A stretch of 7,283 bases of DNA, taken from positions 1 through 7,283 of the forward strand of contig JAGGXQ010000048.1 of assembly GCA_021162925.1 (NCBI GenBank), given 5' to 3'. The position numbers and the translations under genes are program-made. Positions 1-5,353 of the stretch are shown here, piece after piece. This stretch comes from Nitrososphaerota archaeon. Its GTDB lineage: Archaea; Thermoproteota; Nitrososphaeria; Nitrososphaerales; JAGGXQ01. The notes below the pieces were generated by a model. That model made no database searches. It was given only the letters and a program-made list of their open reading frames with translations, and was not told the origin of the DNA. Positions within the stretch are counted from its first letter, which is position 1; each line of letters begins with the position of its first letter.

Positions 1-101
1 AGCCGATCTCTATCCGAGGATGTGGCGTACGAAAACCTCGGGTCGATCTCTCTAAGAAAGATTCGGGGGTAGAATTCGTTTGCTAAAGGAAGATCGCTCA
101 A
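1..101 (-). CDS. possible N-terminal fragment of an unidentified protein (partial, runs off left edge)
   Basis: On the minus strand a frame opens at a TTG (99-101) and stays open for 33 codons to the window edge. The peptide begins (M)SDLPLANEFYPRIF and continues with REIDPRFSYATS. The nearest in-frame upstream stop leaves only five codons before the TTG, with no ATG or GTG. A TATA-like element at 127-136 lies about 31 bases upstream, the spacing seen before other genes here, so a near-leaderless message is plausible. A competing reading is a + strand gene tail at 1-72 (24 codons ending in a TAG, peptide end SISLRKIRG). Codon use does not separate the two, and I recognise no family. This is a weak call resting on promoter spacing and openness. 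Confidence 0.27.
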   Translation of the reverse strand, partial: MSDLPLANEFYPRIFLREIDPRFSYATSSDRDR

Positions 102-126
102 AGCATCGACCGTTTCTCAGCCTAAC

Positions 127-136
127 TTAATATATC
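127..136. promoter_or_regulatory. TATA-like element in a possible divergent promoter
   Basis: TTAATATATC is nearly symmetric, so it could serve either strand. On the minus strand it lies about 31 bases before the candidate TTG start at 101. On the + strand it would place a transcript start near 157, giving a leader of roughly 35 bases before the ATG at 192. A second TATA-like stretch (CATATATT, 160-167) lies about 28 bases before that ATG and would instead make a nearly leaderless message. The sequence does not say which is used. Confidence 0.4.
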
Positions 137-191
137 TAAACTTTAGTTTGGGCAAAAATCATATATTCGGGTAAGGGAATTGGGATGCGAG

Positions 192-653
192 ATGCCTAAA
201 GACAGCCTCCCCCTGATCTCGAAGTCGTATTATTGGGCCGTATCAGATCTCCTAGATACGCTAAACGGCATCTCTAAAGGCGTGCCAGAAATCCACCTTA
301 TCCTAGCCAGGAACAGGCTCGAGCTCATCAAGAAGAACTCGGAGCTCCTGCTCAAAACCCTGGGCGTGAAGCTCGAGAGGCCTAGCGACGAAGAGCTGAA
401 GAACCTCGTCGGCTCCTTCGCCATGGAGTTCATAGAGGGGGTGAGGGAGCTGAAGCGGGATGGCTCCTTGACCTCATGTCTCAGCAAATCCTTGGAGGTC
501 TTGCCCCTTGCCATAGGGTTCTTGAGGGCGGAGCTGATGGAGCTGCCTGAGAGTTCCGAGGAGCTGAACCTGATCGTGGACAGCCTGATAAGGGATACCG
601 AGTTCATATTGGAGAGGAACAGATCGGTCCTCGAATCCCTGAAGCGGGGGTAA
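192..653 (+). CDS. hypothetical helix-rich protein
   Basis: This is a 153-residue protein of unknown function. I do not recognise a family. It is rich in Leu, Glu, Lys and Ser with amphipathic spacing throughout, few aromatic residues after residue 15, one Cys (96) and no signal peptide or membrane segment, so it is probably a soluble, all-helical cytoplasmic protein. A motif of the form I-L-x-R-N-R-x-x-L occurs twice, at residues 37-45 and 139-147, close to each end, hinting at internal pseudo-symmetry. I prefer the ATG at 192. An in-frame TTG at 180, with GGGTAAGGGA just before it, would add four residues. The gene is GC-rich like the housekeeping genes and unlike the neighbouring transporter cassette. 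It stands alone on the + strand and converges on the TetR gene. A compact helical-bundle scaffold or regulatory protein is possible but unproven. Confidence 0.72.
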   Translation: MPKDSLPLISKSYYWAVSDLLDTLNGISKGVPEIHLILARNRLELIKKNSELLLKTLGVKLERPSDEELKNLVGSFAMEFIEGVRELKRDGSLTSCLSKSLEVLPLAIGFLRAELMELPESSEELNLIVDSLIRDTEFILERNRSVLESLKRG

Positions 654-683
654 GTTTGGCGGTTGTTGGAAATTTTAAATAAG

Positions 684-698
684 CGGCCTAGAAGGCCG
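684..698. terminator. hairpin between convergent genes, possible bidirectional terminator
   Basis: CGGCCT and AGGCCG form a perfect 6-bp stem with a 3-base AGA loop. It lies in the 61-base gap between the stop of the helical protein gene (653) and the stop of the TetR gene (715). AT-rich DNA flanks both sides (671-683 and 701-717), but neither side has a long T tract. Archaeal termination depends mainly on T-runs, so the function is only suggested by position and symmetry. Confidence 0.35.
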
Positions 699-714
699 AC
701 ACTTAATGGATATT

Positions 715-1287
715 TTAGGAACTATCCATGTTTTTGTATTGCTTCGAAACCGATAACACCATGTTTATGAGGTTTTCAAGAAAGGTTTTCTCGTCTATGT
801 CCTTTGGGGGTCTCAATGTGTAACACATCAGCCCTCCTAGAAACGCCCTCATTGCCACTCTATTCGGCAACGTGGCTTCGCCAAAAACCCTTTCGGCTAG
901 CCTTATTATGGTTCTTTCACAAATTTCCCTTATATGCACCGCTATATCCGGCGACGTGACCCCTAGCGACATGGTATGGAGTAAGAGATTCCTTTGCATG
1001 GGATCCACGTATTTCTTTATATATTCTTCCCCAATGCTTTCTAAAAGGCTTCTTCCGACAAGCCCCTTCTCTAGACCGCGATTGATCAGGTCAAGGGGGA
1101 GACTTCTTTTAGCGACTTCTAGTATTAGTTCATCCTTACTACGGAAATACCAGAACACCAGACCTTTAGACACATCCGCTTCTTTAGCTACGAGTTGTAC
1201 CGGGGCTCCAAAGTAACCATATTTAGAAAAAACTTTCATCGCAACCGTTAGGATTCTTTCCTTTACTATGTCCTTTCTTGTGACCAT
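715..1287 (-). CDS. TetR-family transcriptional regulator
   Basis: This 190-residue protein is the usual length for TetR-family one-component repressors. The N-terminal 55 residues show the family's DNA-binding domain: helix 1 with ILTVAMKVFSKYGY (12-25), then the helix-turn-helix at about 30-49 ending in the family signature KGLVFWYF (41-48, compare the usual KGTLYYYF) and a following KDELILEV. The remaining 130 residues would be the helical ligand-binding and dimer domain, whose sequence does not reveal the ligand. The ATG at 1287 lies 2 bases after the transporter's stop, and a GGGTGG ribosome-binding-like site (1294-1299) sits inside the transporter's final codons, so the two are almost certainly one transcript. 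The likely role is repression of the transporter operon and of itself, perhaps through the palindrome at 2419-2434. The gene is AT-richer than the window's housekeeping genes, consistent with acquisition. Confidence 0.93.
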   Translation of the reverse strand: MVTRKDIVKERILTVAMKVFSKYGYFGAPVQLVAKEADVSKGLVFWYFRSKDELILEVAKRSLPLDLINRGLEKGLVGRSLLESIGEEYIKKYVDPMQRNLLLHTMSLGVTSPDIAVHIREICERTIIRLAERVFGEATLPNRVAMRAFLGGLMCYTLRPPKDIDEKTFLENLINMVLSVSKQYKNMDSS

Positions 1288-1289
1288 TC

Positions 1290-2375
1290 TTAACCACCCG
1301 GTTCTCCGAGGATTCTCTTAATTACCGGTGCGGCATAAATGTACAGTATCGCTACGACGGGTTGTATGGCCGGTATAAGGCTTGCTGGAATGGCGGCCGT
1401 GGGTCCTATAGCCATCACCGCCATCGCGGCAGCGACGCTCTGGTTCTTCGTCAGCGCTACGGGGGCCAACGCCATATGATCGGCGTACCTAATTCTAAGT
1501 ATCTTACTCGAAATCATCAGCGATACTATGACTATCGAGTATACTACCAGTTGCGCGCCGAAGATGTACGCCACAAGCATGGGTTTTTGTACCAGTAGAC
1601 GGGCCTTAACCGCTATAAGGGTGAATACAAGTGCGAACAAAAAGAGCATAGTCCATACCGATAATATGGGCTTTAGCCTCTTGCTGATATTCTCCTCGAT
1701 GCACTGAACGATTCTCCCTTCTGAATCGCTTAATGCCTCCTTGCATCTATACTTTTTGGTTGGATCGCTGGCAGCGATCCTTGCCCTACGCTCTATAAGG
1801 TAGTACCTGGTGATCTGTCCGAGAACCAAAGGAAGGGCTAGGGCTATCATCACGGATTTCGCCAAGAGGGCTATTGGGAGATTAACATGAACGTTTTGAG
1901 CATAGGAGCTCACGTAGAAAGGTGCCGCTACAAGCGCTATTAGAAGGCTCAATATCACAAGAAGGGTCGCTAGTTCGATGTTGCCTTGGGCTAACAATAC
2001 GTAGGCTATGGAAGCGCTGGATGCTGGTACGGAGTTCGCCGCCACGTAGCCTATGCTGACCATCCTATTACCGATTTCGCCGGCGAGCCCCATGGCTACT
2101 AAGGGCGAGACGAGAAACATTATCAGCAGGCCTATTATCGCCTCCCTCCACTTTATCCTGAATTCTTTACCTATCTTGCTACCCTTCAGCTGTATCATCG
2201 ATGGATAAAGGGTACCGATCGCAAGAGCCAAGATCACGTACTTAAACGTCGAGATATGGGCGGTGAAAAATTCAGAGAAAAAGTAACCTACGGCTAACCC
2301 GATCAAGATGGTAATAACGAGATAGAGGAGCAAGAACTTCCTTAAGTGCATGGCCAATCTCTTCACGGAACTCAT
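1290..2375 (-). CDS. BASS/ACR3-superfamily membrane transporter
   Basis: This 361-residue polytopic membrane protein has about ten hydrophobic segments, the size and layout of the bile acid:Na+ symporter / ACR3 arsenite exporter superfamily. Resemblances are the first helix with GLAVGYFF (26-33), TLYPSMIQL after helix 2 (55-63), the fourth-helix region around ANSVPASSAS (113-122) followed by AQGN, and a late TKNQSVAAAMA helix (309-319) with PAIQPVVAILY (335-345). The Cys that ACR3 arsenite exporters carry in helix 4 is absent, so arsenite specificity is doubtful and the substrate is unknown. A hydrophilic loop at about 195-235 carries the protein's only two cysteines (211, 225). The start was chosen at 2375 because GGAGGTG (2384-2390) lies 8 bases upstream; an in-frame ATG at 2402 would add nine residues but lies upstream of that site. 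It is co-transcribed with the TetR gene and is AT-richer than its neighbours. Confidence 0.85.
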   Translation of the reverse strand: MSSVKRLAMHLRKFLLLYLVITILIGLAVGYFFSEFFTAHISTFKYVILALAIGTLYPSMIQLKGSKIGKEFRIKWREAIIGLLIMFLVSPLVAMGLAGEIGNRMVSIGYVAANSVPASSASIAYVLLAQGNIELATLLVILSLLIALVAAPFYVSSYAQNVHVNLPIALLAKSVMIALALPLVLGQITRYYLIERRARIAASDPTKKYRCKEALSDSEGRIVQCIEENISKRLKPILSVWTMLFLFALVFTLIAVKARLLVQKPMLVAYIFGAQLVVYSIVIVSLMISSKILRIRYADHMALAPVALTKNQSVAAAMAVMAIGPTAAIPASLIPAIQPVVAILYIYAAPVIKRILGEPGG

Positions 2376-2383
2376 TTCAGCCA

Positions 2384-2390
2384 CACCTCC
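2384..2390 (-). promoter_or_regulatory. strong Shine-Dalgarno site for the transporter
   Basis: On the minus strand this reads GGAGGTG, a near-perfect match to the archaeal anti-Shine-Dalgarno complement, with 8 bases to the ATG at 2375. It decides the transporter's start against the earlier in-frame ATG at 2402. Confidence 0.85.
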
Positions 2391-2409
2391 AAAGGGAGAC
2401 AAAAAGGAA

Positions 2410-2417
2410 TTAATAAA
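2410..2417 (-). promoter_or_regulatory. TATA-like box of the transporter-TetR operon
   Basis: The minus strand reads TTTATTAA. A start about 25 bases downstream falls near 2388, giving a leader of about 13 bases that begins with the Shine-Dalgarno site. It lies in the 91-base gap between the 3' end of tRNA-Arg and the transporter gene, so the cassette probably has its own promoter rather than depending on read-through from lysS. Confidence 0.5.
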
Positions 2418-2418
2418 C

Positions 2419-2434
2419 TTAACTGTTCAGTCAA
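2419..2434. promoter_or_regulatory. imperfect palindrome, candidate TetR operator
   Basis: TTAACTG and CAGTCAA are inverted repeats of 7 bases with one mismatched pair, separated by TT. The site directly abuts the upstream edge of the transporter's TATA-like box, over the expected TFB-recognition element, so a bound repressor would block assembly of the initiation complex. TetR proteins bind such short palindromes, and this operon encodes one. A second GGTCAA lies 8 bases away (2442-2447). Binding is inferred, not shown. Confidence 0.42.
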
Positions 2435-2466
2435 ACCAATCGGTCAATTATCACGAAAGGCTGAAG

Positions 2467-2542
2467 TGGGCCCGCCGGGATTCGAACCCGGGACCTCCGG
2501 CTCCGAAGGCCGGTGCCCTTATCCTGGCTGGGCGACGGGCCC
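2467..2542 (-). tRNA. tRNA-Arg, anticodon UCG
   Basis: The 76-base minus-strand sequence folds as a complete cloverleaf. The acceptor stem is GGGCCCG with CGGGCCC, the D stem GCCC with GGGC around an 11-base loop, and the anticodon stem CCGGC with GCCGG. The loop CTTCGGA gives anticodon TCG (reads CGA and probably other CGN arginine codons). The variable loop is AGGTC, the T stem CCGGG with CCCGG, and the T loop TTCGAAT. The discriminator is A; CCA is not encoded (CTT follows), and there is no intron. Its first 24 bases are also the last seven codons and stop of lysS on the same strand. A TATA-like box at 2591-2600 could drive it independently. Confidence 0.97.
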
Positions 2543-4117
2543 CTTAAGGTATCGCTCCAGGATGCTTACCGCCCTTTCAACCCCGAGGTCCTTTATATAG
2601 CTCCCGAACCTAGGGCCCCTATCGCTCCCCAGGTAGATCCGGTAGAGGAGCCCGAAGAAGGCCTTCGGACCCATGCCGCTCTTCCTGGCAACCTCGAAGG
2701 CCTTGTTGTGTATCTCTTCCGCACTTACGCCACTCTTCATGAACTCGAGCAACTCCTTAAGGGCTTCGTACTCTTCCGGCTTGAGGGCCTTCGGCTCGGA
2801 CCTAGGTGGCTGGAAGTCCCTGGCCCAGTTCATCGCAAGCCTCATACGCTCCAGGAGCCTTTCATCCTCCCTGAACATGCCGTAGGCCTTGAGCCTCTTA
2901 ACGACGAATTCGAACCCATCTTCGGGGGCCATCTGGAAGAGCTGGACCAGGAGCCTGTAAGGTACGTGGGGGGCTGGGGAGCTGGGTGGCTTGAGCAGAT
3001 TCACGTACTCGTAAAGGCCCTTGAGCTTCACCTCCTTCGCCTTGTTCTCGACCTTCACCCTCCCGAAGTATACGTCCTCGAGCGCATCGTATTCGTCCAT
3101 GTACTTCGGCACGTCGTCTATGGATACGCTCCTGGTCCCCGCCACACGCTTGAACATGAGCAGGAGCAGGGACTCCTTGCTACCGTACCTGAGCCAGGCC
3201 TGGGGCGTGAGTACGTTCCCCACGGACTTGGATAGCTTCCTCCCAGACTTGTCCAAGAACATCTCGTACCTTACGTGGTAGGGGTGCGGATGCCCTAGGA
3301 TGTTGTCGGATATCCAATCGTTAACCCTCACGGAATCCGCTATGTCCTTGCCGTAGGCCTCGAACCTTATGTCTAGGGCCGCCCACCTGGCCGCGAACTC
3401 CCCCTTCCAGCTGAGCTTCCCCTGCCCCTTCCTCACGTCGACCTCGCCTTCGTATCCACAGCCCTCGACCCATCTGCCCCCTATCCTAGAGCCCTCGCAC
3501 CTGTAGAGGACCTTATGCTCCTTGGGCAGGTACTTGTAGGCGTGTGGAAGGTAGATCCTGCCGCACCTCTCACACACGGGGAAGTAGGGGAGGACCTTCT
3601 CGAACTTCTCTTGGCCCAGCATCTCCGCTATCTTCTCCCCTATCACATCGGCGTTCCTGAGGATGGCGTCTATCTGCCGGTTGAGCAGGCCCCTCCTGTA
3701 AGAATCCCTCCCGCTCCTGAACTCGAACTCGATCCCGAGCCTCTCCAGGGCTTCGATGAGCATGCCGCTCATGTGCGCGCCATAGGACTCGTGGCAACCG
3801 AAGGGATCGGGTATGCTGGATACGGGATACGCTATGTACTTGTGAAGCCAATCGGGGAGGCCCTTCGGGACCTTTCTCAATCCGTCCATATCGTCGGAGT
3901 AGGCTATGAGCTCCGATCTGTACCCCAGGTTTTCGAGCGCCAGCTTGATCCCATACGCCCTCACCGCATCCCCAAGGCTGCCGAGGTGGGGTATGCCAGA
4001 GGCCCCTAGGCCGCTCTCGACCCTTATCAGCTTCAGGCTCCTGCCGAGCCTCCTCTCCCTTTCCACTATCTCGTAGGCGACCTTATCTAGCCAGGTCCCC
4101 TTCCCTATTACATCCAT
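2519..4117 (-). CDS. lysS: lysyl-tRNA synthetase, class I
   Basis: This 532-residue cytoplasmic enzyme charges tRNA-Lys with lysine using ATP. The class I LysRS type is typical of archaea and some bacteria. The Rossmann catalytic domain shows the HIGH-equivalent GIPHLGS (41-47) and the KMSKS-equivalent KLSKS (294-298). Between them, Cys182, Cys185, Cys207 and Cys220 form a CxxC...C...C set likely to bind zinc. The helical C-terminal region (about 320-532) would be the anticodon-binding domain, and the length is normal for the family. The start is the ATG at 4117: the frame stays open upstream to 4276, but that extension lies inside the nicotinate phosphoribosyltransferase gene, is highly charged and is not LysRS-like. 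The gene overlaps that upstream gene by 10 bases, suggesting translational coupling. Oddly, the last residues (GPVAQPG) and the TAA stop are encoded by the 5' part of tRNA-Arg. Confidence 0.97.
   Translation of the reverse strand: MDVIGKGTWLDKVAYEIVERERRLGRSLKLIRVESGLGASGIPHLGSLGDAVRAYGIKLALENLGYRSELIAYSDDMDGLRKVPKGLPDWLHKYIAYPVSSIPDPFGCHESYGAHMSGMLIEALERLGIEFEFRSGRDSYRRGLLNRQIDAILRNADVIGEKIAEMLGQEKFEKVLPYFPVCERCGRIYLPHAYKYLPKEHKVLYRCEGSRIGGRWVEGCGYEGEVDVRKGQGKLSWKGEFAARWAALDIRFEAYGKDIADSVRVNDWISDNILGHPHPYHVRYEMFLDKSGRKLSKSVGNVLTPQAWLRYGSKESLLLLMFKRVAGTRSVSIDDVPKYMDEYDALEDVYFGRVKVENKAKEVKLKGLYEYVNLLKPPSSPAPHVPYRLLVQLFQMAPEDGFEFVVKRLKAYGMFREDERLLERMRLAMNWARDFQPPRSEPKALKPEEYEALKELLEFMKSGVSAEEIHNKAFEVARKSGMGPKAFFGLLYRIYLGSDRGPRFGSYIKDLGVERAVSILERYLKGPVAQPG
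2591..2600 (-). promoter_or_regulatory. TATA-like box inside lysS, possible tRNA-Arg promoter
   Basis: The minus strand reads CTATATAAAG, close to the ideal archaeal TATA box, within the GC-rich 3' end of lysS (coding for the YIK of SYIKDL). A start about 25 bases downstream would fall near 2570, about 28 bases before the tRNA's 5' end. This would let the tRNA be made without lysS transcription. It could also be an accident of the codons. Confidence 0.4.
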
Positions 4118-5310
4118 CTCAGCTTCGGCCTCTTCTCGGACAAGAGCTCGAGCTTCCTTAGCACATCCGCCCTTATTTCGTCTACGGGCCTCTCCTCCCT
4201 CACGATCCTTCCATCCCTTATGAGGTCCTTGAGCAGGGGCTCGTAGCCGTCGGGCTTCGGGCTCCCCCTCAGGCATACCAGATCCTCCATCCTCTCATAG
4301 CTCCTGAAGACGTCCTTCGCCCCCGATGGGACCCCCCTCTTCCCGACGAACCTCCTCCCGCCTTCCATCTCGACTATCTTGAAGCTGAAGTCTATAACGG
4401 GTGCGTCGCTCAGGCCCGTCCCGATGCCGAAACCGTCGACCAGATCCCTCAGCTCGATCACATCCTTCTCGTCTATCCCGCCGGAGACGAATATCTTGAC
4501 GTTCTTGCCCCCCCTTATCCCCAGCTCCCACCTCACCTCCTCCACTATCTTCCTCAGGTCCCCCCTTCTAGATCCCGGGGTATCGAGCCTCACCCCGTAA
4601 AGGGAATCGCCCAAGGCCTCGTAGGCCCTCACGGATTCGGTCTTCTCGTCGTAATAGGTGTCGACCAACGCTATCCTGGGGACCGACTTGGGGAGGACCT
4701 CGTCGAATGCCTTCCAAGCCCTTTCCTGATCCCCGAAGCACTGGATGAGGGAGTGGGGCATGGTGCCCACCGGCTCCTTACCCATGAGCTTGGCCCCGAG
4801 GACGTTCGAGACCCCGTCAAATCCCCCTATGTAAGCGGCCCTCTCGACCATAGGGGCAAGGCAAGGGTGGACCCTCCTGGTCCCGAAGCTGAGCAGGCTC
4901 CTCCCCCCGGCCAGCATCCTTATCCTGGCGGCCTTGGTCGAGATCCCGCTGGACATGCAGAGCAACCCGAGAACAGGCGTCTCGTACCTTATGACGTCCA
5001 AGTACCTGCCCTCTATCTGGAGGACGGGCTCGTAGAGTATGCTACCCTTCGAGACGAGGAATACCTCCCCCTCCTCCATCGCCCTAACGTTCACCGGGAG
5101 CCCTTCGAGCAGCCTGGCCACCTCGTATATGCCACTGACCACCCCCCAATCCCCTTCATAGGGGAGGCCCCTGGTGTAGACCTCGATCACCACCCTCGGG
5201 TTTACTCCCTTGCTCCTCATCACCTGCTCGGCGTAGATGAAGTACAAATCGGTCGTCTCGGCCCTCTTTATCTCTTCGTCCTTCGCCGTCCAGAACAGCC
5301 TATCCTTCAT
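4108..5310 (-). CDS. nicotinate phosphoribosyltransferase
   Basis: This 400-residue enzyme joins nicotinate to PRPP to make nicotinate mononucleotide, the entry of the NAD salvage (Preiss-Handler) pathway in the cytoplasm. Family motifs occur in order: FGTRRVHP (142-149), the GTxxHS loop GTMPHS (182-187) containing the histidine region that is phosphorylated in homologues, VDTY (216-219), RLDTPGSRRGD (241-251), SGGID (276-280) and the phosphate-binding FGIGTGLS (294-301). The length fits the short archaeal type. The archaeal Thermoplasma homologue is known for a C-terminal four-cysteine zinc knuckle; here only Cys346 lies in the C-terminal third, so that knuckle seems absent. The ATG at 5310 lies about 30 bases after a TATA-like box (5337-5344), so the gene may start its own short-leader transcript. 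Its end overlaps the start of lysS. Other nicotinamide or quinolinate PRTases fit the motifs less well. Confidence 0.94.
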   Translation of the reverse strand: MKDRLFWTAKDEEIKRAETTDLYFIYAEQVMRSKGVNPRVVIEVYTRGLPYEGDWGVVSGIYEVARLLEGLPVNVRAMEEGEVFLVSKGSILYEPVLQIEGRYLDVIRYETPVLGLLCMSSGISTKAARIRMLAGGRSLLSFGTRRVHPCLAPMVERAAYIGGFDGVSNVLGAKLMGKEPVGTMPHSLIQCFGDQERAWKAFDEVLPKSVPRIALVDTYYDEKTESVRAYEALGDSLYGVRLDTPGSRRGDLRKIVEEVRWELGIRGGKNVKIFVSGGIDEKDVIELRDLVDGFGIGTGLSDAPVIDFSFKIVEMEGGRRFVGKRGVPSGAKDVFRSYERMEDLVCLRGSPKPDGYEPLLKDLIRDGRIVREERPVDEIRADVLRKLELLSEKRPKLRWM

Positions 5311-5320
5311 TCCCTACCAA

Positions 5321-5334
5321 CCCTTGAGTAAGGG
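5321..5334. promoter_or_regulatory. small palindrome in the nicotinate phosphoribosyltransferase promoter
   Basis: CCCTT and AAGGG form a perfect 5-bp inverted repeat around GAGT, between the TATA-like box (5337-5344) and the ATG at 5310. It could be a repressor site overlapping the promoter, or a short hairpin ending the upstream peptidase transcript. No T-run follows on the minus strand, which makes the terminator reading weaker. Confidence 0.25.
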
Positions 5335-5336
5335 CC

Positions 5337-5344
5337 ATATTAAA
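5337..5344 (-). promoter_or_regulatory. TATA-like box of the nicotinate phosphoribosyltransferase-lysS unit
   Basis: The minus strand reads TTTAATAT inside the only AT-rich stretch of the 43-base gap between the peptidase stop and the nicotinate phosphoribosyltransferase ATG. Its centre is about 30 bases from the start codon, so the transcript would begin a few bases before the ATG. Confidence 0.45.
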
Positions 5345-5353
5345 CCTTAAGAG

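Noticed and set aside
1290..2375. Calling the transporter an arsenite exporter (arsB/acr3)
   Set aside because: The helix-4 cysteine needed by ACR3 is missing, the regulator is TetR rather than ArsR, and no arsenate reductase or ArsM is nearby.
2376..2402. Earlier ATG for the transporter
   Set aside because: The GGAGGTG ribosome-binding site at 2384-2390 lies downstream of it and is correctly spaced for the ATG at 2375.
654..2542. Attachment-site duplication marking integration at tRNA-Arg
   Set aside because: I looked for a second copy of the tRNA 3' end (around GGGTTCGAATCCCGG) beyond the transporter/TetR cassette and in the left flank and found none; no integrase is present either.
2513..3235. 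A 240-codon + strand frame opposite lysS
   Set aside because: It is antisense to a clearly identified LysRS, rich in Pro, Leu, Glu and His as expected from the complement of GC-rich codons, and has no recognisable motif or promoter.
4118..4276. N-terminal extension of LysRS by 53 residues
   Set aside because: It lies entirely within the upstream coding sequence, is composed of Arg/Ala/Glu/Gly-rich low-quality peptide, and the protein from 4117 already has normal length with the family's N-terminus.
4753..5331. A 192-codon + strand frame opposite the nicotinate phosphoribosyltransferase gene
   Set aside because: It lies opposite conserved enzyme motifs, and its Pro/His/Gly-rich composition is typical of an antisense shadow.
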